Notes: generated from the letters alone by a model not told the origin. DNA of 64,000 bases from Torreya grandis (GCA_037957365.1 JARHVA010004089.1:287001-351000), one strand, 5' to 3'; positions 1 through 14,840 are shown, counted from the stretch's first letter. A program made the numbers and translations.

Positions 1-699
1 TCCTTATTTGGTGGTCTCCCTAGAGGGTTACCAACCACAAAACATGGCACTTCCTTGTGATATGTACCCAATTCTTCAAAAATTAACATGCTACAATCAT
101 CATGTAATAATTCATCCTTGTTGAATTATTCTTCATAAATTGGTGAATAACTTATCCCCAAACAAAAATCCTTTTGGAGTTCATCAATGCCTTCAACCAG
201 TTGTTTGATCTTCATAAATCTTGCATCTGTTACTTCCCCTTTGTTCATTTCTATAATAGTTGACTATTTTTTATCTTGGTAGAGAGAGTAGTGATCTAGG
301 TTAAGGCTAAGGCAAGGCCTATAACCTCATTATCCTTCTCTTGGTAAGCATCCATGGTCTCCTCTACAAACTTGATGGCATGATCCCTATCTGAAATAAA
401 ATGCAAATAATCTATATTCATTGATTTCACTACTTCTTTGATAGTTTACATATTAGAAAGAGTGAATCCATCCTTAACTCCATTTTGTCTCTATTCAATC
501 TAAACTTTCTATTAGAGTTATTTAAATAAATTGTGTGTGCTATCAAATTTTGATAAATCTTTCATAATCTATCTTTTGGAACCATTAATTTATTCTTCAA
601 AACTTGCATCTCTTTAGGCCCTTAATCAAAATTAGTAAATAAAATTTGATCAACAAACCTCAATTTTTCTGATTTGTCTTCATTGACATGAATTTCAAA
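1..699 (-). other. Coding-like decayed sequence, unassigned
   Basis: Minus-strand translations keep stretches of protein-like composition, but they are broken by stops and frame changes. One short piece near position 1-90 reads as a plausible peptide, and another near 330-400 is acidic and helix-like. This stretch lies directly downstream of the PDS5-like remnant and could be its degraded C-terminal part or an unrelated retrocopy. I cannot assign a family. Confidence 0.3.
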
Positions 700-1930
700 A
701 TCAACTTCCTCTCCATTACTCGCCTTGCTAAATTCCTCAATTTTTTAACAAGCTTCATTACAATTATCTGAGTGCTCAAAGTTACCTACTAATGTGGAAT
801 TTTTAGCCAACCCAATTTCATCATTAGTAACTTTATAATTATTATTATTTTCATACCTTTCAATGGTGTCATCATGGGAACCATAGATATTATAATCTTC
901 ACTTGATTGATCTATATTTGTAGCCAAAGTTGTTGTCCTAAAATTTCCTTCAAGCTCCATTGTCACATCACTCTGTTGGACTAAACATGTGATGGAATTC
1001 CTTGATTTATTGTTCCCACATGTGTGGCTAGGTGTCCAAACTTATTGGTAAGTGTAACAATGATGTTCTCTCCCCAATTGATCCATGCTCAATTTAGGAG
1101 AACCTGTACTCTATAAACCACAAGAAACCAATTCATCATTTGTCAAATAGCTTTTTAATTTTTCCATTTATTTTTTAACCAACCTCTTTCAAAACTAATG
1201 TGCCACAAGTGAAACATCTTGTTCCTTATTTCAAATATCTAATAAGTTAGCTAACAATAGCTTAGAAATATCATTATCCTCATCCAAAATTAGAGACATA
1301 ATAATTTGCATGGAAGTTATGATATTCTCTTAATGAACCTTATTAATAATAGTCTCAAATATTTGAAACATTTTAGAAATAATCTCATCATAACCAATAT
1401 CTAACATGATGTTAATCTGATTTTTGCAAAATTTTCAAGAATTGTCACCCTCTTATTAAAGGAAGGGTTTCCAATGTCAACCAACCCACATAAACATTCA
1501 ATTATCAACTTGAAAACCTTGTTCATGATATTGTTACCATAAATTTTCCTAAGAACTATTATTCTCATAATTTCACTAAGGCAATTAATGACTACAAGTT
1601 TCACCTCTTCATATAAGTGTCTCCAAAGCTTGGGTTTAACCAAATAACTCATGGCTTCATTGCCCCTGACAAATTATTAGAATATGATTGATGTATCATA
1701 GACAAATAAATCTCTACCTCCTTTAAGTTTAGTAAGACATCCTTTGACTAATTCAATAACTCAAGATCCCTACCTATTGTATAAAGCCTATTGCATACCT
1801 TAGATTGAATGAAATATGCAAATGACATTGAATCATGAAACTCTACTCCCATTGCTTGATATTCCTTCAAACTTTCTTCTTCTTTGAGTGGCTCTATGAT
1901 TTCCACCCACTTTCAAATTTTCAATTTTTA
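700..1930 (-). pseudogene. PDS5-like cohesin-associated protein, decayed intronless copy
   Basis: Read on the minus strand from about 1930 down, the translation follows the N-terminal HEAT-repeat order of plant PDS5 sister-chromatid cohesion factors. A segment near 1740-1650 (KEVEIYLSM...GAMKP) is followed, after a one-base frameshift, by a segment at 1652-1401 containing VKLVVINCLSEIMRI, MNKVFKLIIECL and NPSFNKRVTILENFAKIR. Next come MLDIGYDEIISKMFQIFE and MSLILDEDNDISKLLL at about 1400-1250. In PDS5 proteins the corresponding phrases occur in the same order. An acidic, Ser/Asn-rich open stretch (966-745) may be the disordered region. PDS5 binds cohesin in the nucleus, but this copy has several stops and frameshifts and cannot be functional. 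The family homologues are intron-rich while this copy reads through without introns, which suggests a retrocopy. The family call rests on recalled patterns, not a search. Confidence 0.6.
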
Positions 1931-3539
1931 GAGTGATTGAACACTAATAAACAACTGATGAATTATAGAAAGTGTTATAACTCCAATAGGAAAGTAGGAA
2001 ATACCATTTATGATACCAATATAGTATCCTCTCAAGGAAATTAAGACAATTTTTTATTCTTTAGAAATAACTTACAAATTGACACGATCTCAATATGCAT
2101 AAAGAGAACACCAACTATGATATTCATTCACAAACTGATTATACTTGAAGACATACATAGAAATACTGAAAATACATATAACATAGAGATATTGCAAATC
2201 AATTACTTACATACATAACTCTTTTGAAGCACCAATGTAGTTTCTGAATGAAACCACCATAGCCAGCTATGGAAGATCTCTCACCATCGAAACCAATAAA
2301 CCTTAGAGGTTTTTCATCCTTAAATATTTTTTCACTCTAAGGGTTTTCATCCTTAAGAGAGGCTTAAGTTGAACCAAGTTCAAACTTACAAATGGGGGAG
2401 TTATAATATTCAACATGAATAACCAAGGGAGGAGAGATATTTATTTATAGATTTTACAAAGAAGAAAGGAAAGAGAGAATAATCATGATGAGAGAGAACT
2501 AATATTAGGCATGTGACCCCATGTACAAGGGTCAAGATAGAATCTTCTACTTTCTACCATTTTCCATATCACTCTAAAATGCCCTCTTCACTCACACATA
2601 TGAGCAATAATAATATGTTGGACCCCTTGTGATAATGGTCAAAAGTGTATCACATGATCACCCCCTCTTTTGTCTTGGTCTCCCAATTCCCATAAGACAC
2701 CAAAAATGGTGCCCCACTTCCTCATGTGAGCCAAATCACCAATAGAGAAATTATTGTCATCTTTCTCCATGTGACCATAAGCTTCCAAAATATGTCCAAC
2801 ACCTTTTGACTATCATTTCCATTCCATCAAAATATTCTACCCTATAATTGTGCCCCAACTATTTACCTCTTATCTTCATCCTGAAAGGAAGACATGTGAC
2901 TCACTAAAGACAAGAAAGCCTATCTCGTAGTGGAATATTATGCCCCACTCCATCACATGCACTATATTCCATGGGAGATACTTTATGAGTCATGTCACAC
3001 CATTCACAAGCCACCTCATCTATTTCATCATCAATTACATCACCTATCACATCACCATGAGTAATGATAGTGAATGATAACTTATGAATAGTGACTTGAC
3101 CACAATTATTCTCTTTATGTCACCCAATTTAGCCTATGGGAATGAAATAGGATAACGGTCTTCTATAATTATCTCATTAGGAAGAAAGGGATATTAAATC
3201 ATTTATACATACACAATATCCCCTATGGCTCAAAGACCTTCTATTTAATTTCATGACAGTGAAAATGTAGATGATGAATCATATCTCATTCATTATTTAT
3301 TTAAGAATACCTTGATTATTATCATATACATATAATTATGATTGATAGTAGTGATGGTGAGAATGTATGTACCATGACTCCATGGGTTCACATCTGACTC
3401 GACTTGATAGTAAGCAATCTGCTAGAAAAACTAGAATAGTTTCTTGTATATTAGGCAAAACTTAAGCTACAAACATATGAACTTTTCATAAAATTTAGAG
3501 CTAATAGAGATGGAAAAATGAGTGTTATTCTGGCTACAC
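1931..3539. other. AT-rich intergenic sequence, no gene seen
   Basis: All six frames are short and closed. Scattered low-complexity AT runs are present. I found no LTR ends, zinc knuckle, RT motif or RNA gene here. Confidence 0.5.
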
Positions 3540-3965
3540 CTCCTAATTTTTTAGGTATACTACTTACACATTTGGGATACACACATGATGATTTATACCC
3601 TTCAACCAAAATGTTTAGAGTGTTCAATTAGACATCACAACATGTTATTGGTGAGATTGACTTACCTTTACAAGTTGGTCTAACATATGTAGTTATTACC
3701 TTTTAAATTATACCATACACAAGAGTCTTTGATATGTTATTGGGATTAAATTGGATACATAAACTCTATGTAGTACCTTCCATGGTACATGGGTGTATTA
3801 AATGCATTCATACCAATAGGGTAATCACAGTTTTTAGCATTCCATATTAACATCCACTTGAACAAGATAAGTTTATTCCTAGAAAACTACTTATCAAAAC
3901 TACTGAGGTTAATCATTTGTGAAAGGGTAAGAAAAAAGAAATATCATTTCTTAGGTAGCCTATAC
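3540..3965 (+). pseudogene. Ty3/gypsy protease-region remnant
   Basis: The plus-strand translation contains VIGEIDLPLQVGLTYVV, then DMLLGLNWIHKLYVVPS, a few residues on VHGCIKCIHTNRVITVF. This is the order seen in the aspartyl-protease/linker region of plant Tat/Ogre-type gypsy polyproteins (VIGEIDLPL ... MLLGRPWIH ... AVPSTLHQ ... G.LITV). Stops interrupt it, and there is no RT motif immediately downstream. It probably belongs to the same dead element as the polypurine tract and LTR start at 5269-5279. Confidence 0.55.
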
Positions 3966-5268
3966 TTGAGAAAACTTTTCACCAGAGATATACAATGGAT
4001 TCCATGGACTCCTCGTCTACTCCTACACAACATACCTAGTTACATAGAGTAATAAACATGTTCCAATTAATGCCACTCCAAAGAAATCAAAAAAATACTC
4101 AAAAATGGGTTCCATGAAATACTACTTATATTATTATTGATTCACAACCACTTATTCCTATGAGGCAGACACAAAGTATTGTCAACTCTTCATATCTAGG
4201 TATGAAACCTATACATGCTCCTTGGTAGTGATTCACCATATTCTTAGTATATATCACCTTATGATCATCCCTTATATGAGATAATTAGCTAGCCCTTGCT
4301 TTGTAAAAATTCAAAAAATCAAATATTCAAGAAAAAAAATAGCATTCAAATAATTCAAAAAAATAAAAAAATTACAACATTTCCATGTTTACTAGTTCCT
4401 TAACACCTATGTTATTTTATTCATTTGAGTAAATATTATATTATTTCATTTTTATATACATGAATGTTTCAAACAAATTTGAGTGCGATACGAGCATACC
4501 ACCAATACATGATATATGCACATACAGAGGTTGGAACTCTCATCTACCCATGCCATAGAATACATTAGGGGCATCTGCTTTATTGACCATGATTGATATG
4601 GGTCACATATCCTTTATGATCATTTTTACATTATCATGTTTGAGCTTATATACTAATGCTTACACATGTCTATATCTATACTCATATGTTTCAAAGTGTG
4701 CTTGATATGTTATGTTACATGATGTTTTTTGCAAACACATATATGCATGGACTAGTATGATGTGGTTATGTTGGTTTCTTATACTTCATTTATTCACATT
4801 GTCATTTCTTTGAGTTTATTTCATTACTTGTTATTGTCTTGATTGTGGAATATTTTAACATGTTCCTTACATGTTAGCCCCTATGCCATTGTATATTATT
4901 TGGATATTTGAATATGGCATTCTATGTTGATTAGACATCTAAATATGTCATTTCATTTTGATTGTACAAAATTTAAACATGCCCCTTGTATGACGTTTCC
5001 TTGGACCATTCATTTTCACTACATTGAGAGGTCTTGTATGCATGCTTGATTTTTTGTGGAGTTTGTATTGTTACTCTCTAAATTTTTCCATGATACAACA
5101 TCTTAGGGCCTGATGTGATCACATATTATGAGCTTCATTTATATATACTTAGACATGTTACTCTTATATTTTATATGATTCATACATAGATTATATAGTT
5201 ATCTTATCCTTTTGAAGTGAGATACCTACCAGATTCTATTTCCCTCACCTCAAAATGGAGGGCATATC
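3966..5268. other. Decayed internal region of a gypsy element
   Basis: AT-rich sequence between the protease remnant and a purine-rich tract. I recognise no pol domains. It is probably the collapsed 3' internal part of that element. Confidence 0.35.
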
Positions 5269-6175
5269 GGTGGGAGAATGTCATAAAGGCATGACCTTCA
5301 CATTTACATAATTTTCATATTTTAGTGGGGTCATATTATAAATACATGACCTCCACACTTCATTAGTTCTCAATATATTTATATTTCAGTGGGTCATGTT
5401 ACAAAGGCATGACTTCCACTCTTACACAATCTCTAGTACAGTTACATGATTTAGATATACACTTGGGTCAGAAACATATACATTACACTAATTTTTCACA
5501 AGATTTGAAATAAAGTTTATTAGATTTGTAACATGTATACTTCATTTTGAGACATAGTATAGGTGAATATGCCATGCTATTACACCAAAAATTGTAAAAT
5601 TTCCAATTATATCACTAGGAAGCACCATTTTACACCAAGAATTATTGTTATCAAACCTTTTCCATCTATAGCAGTTGGTTCCATTTATAGGTTGAATTGA
5701 TTAAATCATTCAACCTCACTATATTTAAAGGTTAGGTTGATTAAATCATCCAACCTCACCATATTTATAAGATGAGTTGACTAAATCACTCACCCTCACT
5801 AGATTACATATTCACATTTGAGTTGTACGATTAAGATTTAGTGGTCTCAATGGCCACAACTCATCCTTACACCAAATTAGGAGCATAAGACCTTCCAATA
5901 TCCCCCTTAAAATCTTCAAGGTTTAGTTATAAACCTCTCTCAGATCTAATTCTTCATAAGGAAGCATCTTTACTAACAAAAGTACAAAGGGACAACATGG
6001 TTGCATCGACGCATAGGTGTACTCCTTCAATGTTCTATTTTATTTCAAGCATTTCAATTATTTCAACTTTCAAATTATACGCATTTAATTATATTATAAG
6101 ATGCTCTTGGTTATAAATAATACAAAAACAAAACACTCAAAGTGGGGTCAAGTAAAGGTAAGGTGTGTTATACAC
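5269..6175 (+). repeat. Probable gypsy 3' LTR with preceding polypurine tract
   Basis: The tract GGTGGGAGAA (5269-5278) is followed directly by TGTCATAAAGG, a typical polypurine-tract/LTR junction. The LTR body contains two degenerate tandem repeats: about three units of roughly 60 bp (5280-5450) built around TCATRxxA..GCATGAC.TCCAC, and about three units of roughly 50 bp (5690-5815) built around GGTTGATTAAATCATCCAACCTC. The right boundary is a guess. No second LTR copy was found in the window. Confidence 0.45.
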
Positions 6176-8639
6176 ACCCTTGTGTATATTTATTTCCTTT
6201 AACCTAGTAATTTCATCCTTATAAATTACTAGATTAAGGGGGCATAAGAGAAGGTGGAATTTAGATAATAAAACTAAATATTTATAGCATCTCAGTCTTA
6301 TATATTTAAAAAATACTAATCAAGATTATACCCTTCAGTTTTGGACCTTCCTATTATTGAAAGGCTCACATTCACCATCTCACTATGCCAATTTGATTAT
6401 CTTATGGTCTGACCCTTATCATTATGATGGCCCAAATCTCCTGTATTTTATAGAAATATCAAAACTTGATAAAATCCTTCACTATCAATTTTAGATCCTC
6501 AATTATGTTCTATCCTTTTGGGCATTACCAACTATAGAGGGACACTAGTGTCCAAATCTTTATCTAGTGTCCAATACTCAAAAGTCATCCAAATTGTAAA
6601 TTATTCAAAACCCATGGGTTGGACTATTTATTTTAGTGAACCATGTCATGAGATATTTTGAAAAGGTGTAGTATAAATACAAGTATAACCTTTCTCATTA
6701 TTCATCTAGAAAATACCAATCAAACACATATTCAAGCTCATTCAATAAAATGGCACAATTGAGTTCTACTACCTTATTCCTCCCTATTTTGATATTAGTC
6801 ATAAGAGCATTCATACAAAAGGTTTGAAGCATCCAAAGATAAATCCATGGGCAGTATTTGTCAAGTTAGAAGCTAGATCATTATGTGCATCTACATAAAT
6901 CATATTACACCATTGTTCACACACACTCTCACACATACAATAAAACTACACAAGTTTAAGGCCCTCTTTGGAGTATTGGCTATGTAGGCAATGTTTATTG
7001 ATAGAGGGATTTTCGAGGTCAACTCAACACCATGATCCCACTAACCTATTTTTGGAAAACAGATTCCAAGGGTGAAGAAGGGTGAAAATTTAGGGTTTGA
7101 TCCATAAGTAGACATGTAAACCCTATGTTCCAAACCTAAGTACATCAGTAGAAAGGTGAAAAAATCCCCATGACAATAATGTTGGTCACATCACAATCTA
7201 GCACATATTATGTATCAGACATTAGCATCATTGAATGGAAAATATTGTTACTATTAGTGTTCACATCTCTAAAAACATAATTTTAAGAATATAATGATTG
7301 TCTCATAATCATGATCCTGCACACTTATGTTTGTGTAAAACTTAGACCCACCTACACATTATAAATCTAGATAAGTATCATTTTTCCTTGGAATTTCAAT
7401 CAATAAAATATCTTTTAGATTTGGTACTTTCTATATTTATCACATATCATTATTTAAATTCAAAATATTCATTTTTCTAAGTTTGTAATTTATTGACCTA
7501 CTTTAGAATAGTTTTATCCATCCTTGTGTATAGGCTATTATACCCCCTTAACCCTTAACACCATATTTATAAAAAGGGTTAAACATAATGATACAACCAT
7601 CTATAATGAATTAAAATGGGCCTGAGAATGATTAGATCTCAAAAAAAAATCTATGTGCACCTAGATAAGTCTGTGCTCCTTGGACACCTATGCAATGTGA
7701 CCCTATCTAATGTAGTGTATAACTATCCATTATGTTTTTATGAATCTATTAATATGTCTCCCATTATTTCTATGTCTAATGAGGATGCCTATATGTTTTG
7801 ATGTTTTAAAATATGTGTAAATATCCATGTTTTCCTTTTCTTTGCTTGAAACCCTAGTTGTGCACTATATGAACACTATAAAATTGAGACAAAGGGTGAA
7901 AGGGAAGGGTTGAGCTAACCTTAGCCACCCCAATATGATTAAGTGTTACCTACCTATCCAATACTTTGAAGAGGAAAGTCAAACTAAACATAATTCTCCC
8001 ACATAGTTGAGTTTGTGTAATTAAGTATAATAATAATATGTTGTACAATCCTATGTATAGATTTCAACACTTGACAACTTGTGATTAGACCTTGCAAATG
8101 GTATTCAAACTTAGCTTAGGGATTTTCTCCTTTTAGGGTGATTTTGAATGATAACTTTATATGTACTAAGTAAACTTCCAAATAGATGTTATATATAAAA
8201 ATGTTTGGTTTGATTTGATGGCATAGATGACTCTTTAGGTGATTTCCTCTGAACCAACATGCAAAATGTGTAGGTTGAGCCATATGAGCAGTTTTAATTT
8301 TAGAAACTAGTTGTTAAAATGCATGGGGAAAATTTTACCCTAAGTGGACAATTTTTTAGTAACGCACTGTCTCAAAGGTGTGGATATATCCAAGAAATAA
8401 GAATACATAATGCTAGGGGATAGTCTAATAATTTTACTAAGTTGTTTAAGCAGAGATTAGGAAGATCATGTGTAATAATAACACCACTTTAGAAGGCTTG
8501 GGACCATTTATAAGAGGATGACTATGAGAAATGGTGAATAAGATTCATGTATGTGAGTATAAATCATTTAGGTTAAATTTTAGTTAAATTACACATTATT
8601 AAGTGTTGAATACCAAATATGAGTGTCTATCAATTAATG
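6176..8639. other. AT-rich sequence, no recognisable gene
   Basis: One 61-codon open frame (7616-7801, plus) has no recognisable motif and no supporting context. I see no element ends or RNA genes. Confidence 0.45.
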
Positions 8640-10760
8640 TGGCTGTGTAGGTGGTATTTAATAGGGATATTTTCATGATGGTCCATGGAGATTATTTATT
8701 GGAAAGGGAAGACCACACTAAAAAAATATTAATGTAGAGTTTGATGGATTTAATATCCCTATTGTTACTAAAGTGCAAAATGAATCAAATAGAACCTTTA
8801 TGTTGCACGTAGAAAATACAATGCTTTGGCATCAAAGGATGAGACATATTAGAGAAAAAGGCCTTTGAGCATTAAAAACTAAAGGTATGGTTGAAGGAAT
8901 TTATGATTTTACTTTAGATTTATATTTTTGTAAACATTGTATATCTTGTAATAAAACTCAAGTAGAGTTTCCTAGTATTGTTACATGAGTAGACAAAGTT
9001 TTGCACCTAATACATAATGATGTGTTTCAAGTTATGAAGGTTCCATCATTAGTAAAAACTTGGGTATACCATATCAATAATAAATGTGAGATTTTTACTA
9101 AGTTTAAGGAGTTTAATTCTCTTGTTGAAAACCAAATAGAAATGAAGATTAAGGTCTTGAGAAGTGATAATAGTGAAGTACTGCTCAATTATATTTGAGC
9201 ATATTTATAAGAATTGTGGAATAGAAATGCAAAAGAGGAATCCATATACACCACAACAAATTAAATTTTTATAAAATATGAATAGGAATCTATTGGATAA
9301 GATGAGAAAAATACTCAATGGTGCATGCTTAGAAAGGGAATTCTCAACAAAAATAGTCACAATTGTTTGTTACTTGATAAATAATCACCTATGTCAACTC
9401 TTGTCGATAAAAATCCATGATAAATATGGGGTAGTAAGAAACCATCTCTTTAATATATTAGGTTTTTGGGTTTTATTCTTATATGCATATTTTGAAATAA
9501 AAAATAACTAAGGTACACTATAAATAAACTAAGTGTATCTTTATTGGATATAGTACTAGTGTAAAAGATTAAATAAAGAAGACTATTTATAGTCATATTT
9601 TTATCTTTGGATAATTTAAAAGGGTTAAAAAATAGGAATGACAATCAAATGAAGACCCTAAAAAGGTGCATGTTGAATTAGAAGAGGGAAAATTTGTGCC
9701 TGAATATAAAACAGTGAAAGAAGATGAACCAAAAAGGGATTGTTTCTTGAGTAAAAATTAAAATGAAATAAATGAAGATGAACCAAAAATGGAAAGATCT
9801 CAAATTATATTCTTAAAAATATCAACTCGAATTAGAATAATACCAAAAAGGTATAGTTGACCCAATTCTCATTCTACATTTCTATTGTTAATTTTGTCAT
9901 TTATTGATGAAGACCCTAAAACTATGAACGAGGCACTTTGTTCAAATGAAAATAATTCTTGGAAGAAGGCCATGGAGGAATAAATGGAGTCCTTGGATAA
10001 AAATAAGGCATAAATCTTGATAAAATTAGCTTCTACCAAAAACTCTATTGGTTGCAAATGGGTGTTCAAGAAGAAGTACAATGTAAAAGGAAAAATGGAG
10101 AAGTATAAAGCTCCTTTGATAGCAAAAAGATTATTTCAAGTAGAGACAATTTATTCTAGTGAGATTTTTTCTCATGTTTCTAAGCTAACTTAAATCTTAT
10201 TTATTTTAGCTATTTTTATTTCTTTCAATCTTGAAATGTAATAGATGGATGTAAAGACAATAATTCTACATGGGGAGAGTGAAGAATAAATATATATGGT
10301 ATAACCAAAAAAATTTTAAGGTTAAAGGAAAGAAGGACTTGGTGTGTAGGTTGAATAAATCTATTTATGACCTAAATTAATCACCAAGGATGTGGATTCA
10401 TAAGTTTGATAGGTATGTGTTGGGACTTAGGCTTCTATGAAGTAAAGTTGATCCATGTGTGTATCTCAAATAGGAATGTGATAGTTTTATATGTAGATGG
10501 CATGTTAATTGATAATAACTAGGAAATGATAAAGTAAGTTTAATATCAATTATCATTTATCATTTCATTTTGATATGAAGCATCTAGGTGCTACAAAATT
10601 CATTTTTGACATGAAAATTAAAAGGATTTGACCAAATACAAAATTGTTACTAAATTAGAGGGAATATGACATAAAAAGAAATTAATGACATGTCTCATGT
10701 TCCTTATGCAATTGTCATTGAAAGCATTGTAACAACCTTGCTGGGATCTGACAAGAAATA
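8640..10760 (+). pseudogene. Ty1/copia integrase and reverse transcriptase remnant
   Basis: Domains appear in the usual copia order on the plus strand. The GAG-pre-integrase/HHCC zone is at about 8820-8960 (LWHQ-like start, C..H..C cysteines). The integrase core is at 9001-9640 (VKVPSLVKTW, FKEFNSLVENQIE, KVLRSDNSE, NPYTPQQ, MNRNLLDKMR, YLINN). RT begins near 9900 (NGCKWVFKKK-type segment at about 10045-10080, ARLxAK, FILAIFISFNLEM, MDVKT, LHGE) and continues to the VDGML-type catalytic motif near 10495 and to KHLGATKFI near 10580. Many stops and frameshifts make it inactive. It seems to stop abruptly near 10727. Confidence 0.75.
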
Positions 10761-13700
10761 TGTGATTTTGTTTTTAATTAAATACATGTGTTATAAGTAG
10801 ATTACACCACAAGAATCTAAGCAATGGTCATACAACATACTTTAAGTATGATAAATGTAAATAAGCATGTGACATCTAATAGTCACTTATCACTATCAAC
10901 ATAAGAAACACATCATAATACAAACATAGAAACTAATTACAAATAACTAGCCACTGCTGGTACAATACACAACCACTATTGTCAATCCACAGTAAATAGT
11001 TAATTACAACTCTTTATGATAATATTTCCAATAATACATATAATATAATACAATGTACATAAATATTTTATATGGCTCCCTAAATCATGAGTTTCCTAGA
11101 TTTTCTAGTATATGTGGCAATATCAAGTGTCGTCTCAAAAGTAGTACTACTATGAGGAGGGAGAGCATCATTTGAGTGCTTTTCCACACTAACCACACAC
11201 CAACGATCCCCCATAATAATTCCATCAGGGAATGGCCTCCCTTCATGGATGAGTAGATAGTGATGGCACTGGAATCTAGAAAGACAAGCAAGTACCCATG
11301 TTCTATATGATTTATAAAACTAAACATGTGGTGTATCATAGAAAACCCATTCTATTGTAGGATATCACACAAACATGTAAACCATACTTATTAAATGACA
11401 ATGTCTCTCTAAACATTACTTGACTCAAGTTTTTAAATAATTAAAAAAAAAATAGTGATCTATAGATCAGTCAAAATTCATACACACCACTTAATCGGAT
11501 TTCCTTCAACTAGTATTATGATTCTAGTAAGCTAGTGAAGTCCATCTCACTCCTTACTCAATATCAGCAAAGTGAGATTGATCAAACATAATTTAACCAC
11601 AAGATTCTTAAAATTTACATCCTATTAGTAATCATATCACATAACATACTAAACATAGGATTAATCAAAGCATATATTTATTCCATAAAATGTATGAATG
11701 AATCTTACATTATTATCTATCCCATACTAGAAATAATGACTACAGTTTATATCATCCAAGTAAAATATATATTTAACTGCAAATTCTAATTACCACAAAT
11801 AGTTTCTAAACATACTATACCTTATGACAACTCATATTACCATAGTCTAGTATTCTAAGACATAACTACTAGATTTCCACAATTAATCATATAAAGTAAT
11901 CTTAAATACATGGAAACATAAGTTTTTATTCAAGCAACTAGATATAACAAAGTAAGTTATAGTTTCTACAAAACATATAATATTCTATCCTATCATTCGC
12001 TAAAATCTCAGTGGTTATATGCATGCATGCATAAAGTCTTAACTGTCACAAAACATGTTATTCATAGTAATAACTAACACACATACATTCAATCAGTTAA
12101 ATGTAGGTGTGAGTCTAGACATTACAATGTGTACCATCTGAGTATAATATACATTTATATTTTAAAACTCTATGACATCCCATAATATCATATTTCATTA
12201 TATATGAACACAAGTACATAATTACACAACAAAATTTATGATTTCAAGAATCAAATGACCCAAAATAATAATTAAGTACGAGATTATTCCACCTATATAT
12301 ACCCTATGTTTAAACCACATACAAATATTCAAAATAAATACAACTTATATACACACATCACGATGCACTATTATATGATACATATGTCTAAAAACTTGTA
12401 CATGATATACTCATAATATGTACTCACACAAATATTATTTACTGTATATAAATATATTTCAACAACTCAGTCATGTTATTCTTAAGAGTTAGATAACTCA
12501 TAACTAAGTTATTCCATAATCTTTTCATTTTAACAACTTAATTCCTTTTTTAGGTGACTATTTTCACACGGTTATAGCTTCAGCCCCATGGACACCTTAT
12601 GACTTATTTCAACCATATATTTAATTATAGGTATAATCCCTATATACGAGTACTTATACATGCACTATATACAAGTACTCGCATTATATGAAAACACTAT
12701 ACCAATGTTCATTTATAATTTTTAATCAATAGCTCCCTATAGTCTTTTATAACTCTAATTGAGGATCTCAAATCACATAGTTTATCCAAAAATAATGAAA
12801 ACCTATGCTTGGCTATGAGTATGCATCTATCTTTAAATGCTAGGTTAGGAGCTTAGAACTTCATTGACACAATTTTTCAACTCTCGATTCCTATGAACAA
12901 TTCATATATATTATACTCTCCCAACACTCATAGATTCTTAGATAGCAATGTTACCTATAAATATAAATATGTTCAATAATATACATACAATTATGGTTCG
13001 AAGGTGTTAATTATCTCATTACTAATGCATTTTGAGTGTACTAATATGCATTAACAGAGCCTAGATACAATTAGGGTTATTATTTTACCACATGTCCACA
13101 CTATGCTCCTCAAGACCATAATAAAACAATCCAATGCTTTAAAAGGAAGATTTATCAAAGTCCCAATAATCCATACAAAGAAATAATAAAGCATCAAATT
13201 ACTAATATCGGTTTAACATCATCAAAGGGTTGTGAACTGGTTTTGGATCTTTGTAAAACAATTTGTAATCAAGTATATTTCCATCAAAGGTTGTGGAAAT
13301 CAATAAATAACAACTCAAAGCACTCTTATCAAAAATAAAAAATCTTTGCTTATCTGCGGATACACCTTCTCCATCATCTATGTCAAAACTACTACCTATT
13401 TATTATTCATCACTCATGGAATGAATCCAATCATGCACCCAAAATGCCACAAAAGGCAAAATATAAATCATCTAGTATGCCTAAACATATCCTGCTCTTC
13501 AATGCATAATAATGAGATCCTCCAAGGGATAAAAGGCATCTAAACAAAACTAAATGCTGAGGTTAAAATCATATGGTTTCACATACCTTTTTATATATAC
13601 TCCTCTATGGTATAAATCAAAAATGACCCAACTTATAACAAACATACACCAGATTTAAACATATTAATTTTTTTTTTTAATTTTATTATTTTATGGAAGG

Positions 13701-13911
13701 ACTAGTATGAGTATGCCTGGATAAGTAATTGGATTCATTGCATTGACTAAACACTCTTACTCATGATTAGAGGTGTCTATTCACTCAAAATTATTTTTGT
13801 GTAAAGGCATTGCTACCCATATAATCAATTTACCTATATATAACACTTTGACTACTACGGCATATTACCAATTCATTATCTTGTTATCATATAGATACCT
13901 AATGATTCAAC

Positions 13912-13936
13912 ATATATATATATATATATATATATA
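13912..13936. repeat. AT dinucleotide microsatellite
   Basis: About 12 uninterrupted AT units lie in AT-rich sequence. Confidence 0.9.
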
Positions 13937-14834
13937 CACTCAACAAATTAAAGTTAATCCTACTGTAAACTAATAGTGATGATATTATACTGCAAGGTTA
14001 ATATAGCGTTGATTACATTAAAATCAAAATATACTAAAGTTAATATAGTGCAGATATTACACTATAAAGTTAATGTAGTGTTGTTTAATGATGATGAGAA
14101 CTATATTAAACTATAATCCCAATGTACATATTAAGTTAGACTCATATGTATATCTAAATATTAGTATATACAATGTTATCATGTATATATACATTAATGG
14201 AACTTGTTACATTAGTATATACCACTACTCATTAAATATTATGAACATATTAATATATACACAATCATGTTATATAATGCTAGTATATATATTATACATT
14301 GAATTTAAAATATATAATAAGCTAACATGTTTGTAATATTTTCACGTTATCTATGATCATATAATAGACTGATAAATCTATAAACAATGTTATTTTTAGA
14401 GGTGTAGATTTAGACTTCAACATATATTGTATATTATTATGATATGGAGATTAAGCGCTACATGCATAATTAAAGTGTTGCATATTTTATCAAATGCCAT
14501 TATGAAATGTTATGCTTTAATTATATTTCATTGTTTATCCAACACAAATTAGTGCTTATAAATCAACCTTGCATGCTCGCTTAAGCTAAGTCATTTAAGT
14601 TAAGCCACATTATTTATAAACTTAAGCTTGCTTAAGTTAAGTCATTGCAAAAGATAAGTCATTATATTAATACAAAAAATACTCAATGCAATATGTACTT
14701 TAATACACTCGGCACAAAATATATACAAATTATCAATATGCAGATGAGTTGTTGGGTATACACTAATATCAATCACAACACTATGATTGTAAATCACTGC
14801 AATCATATCACTAGTCCTAAAAAATAAGGAAATC

Positions 14835-14840
<6 letters not shown>

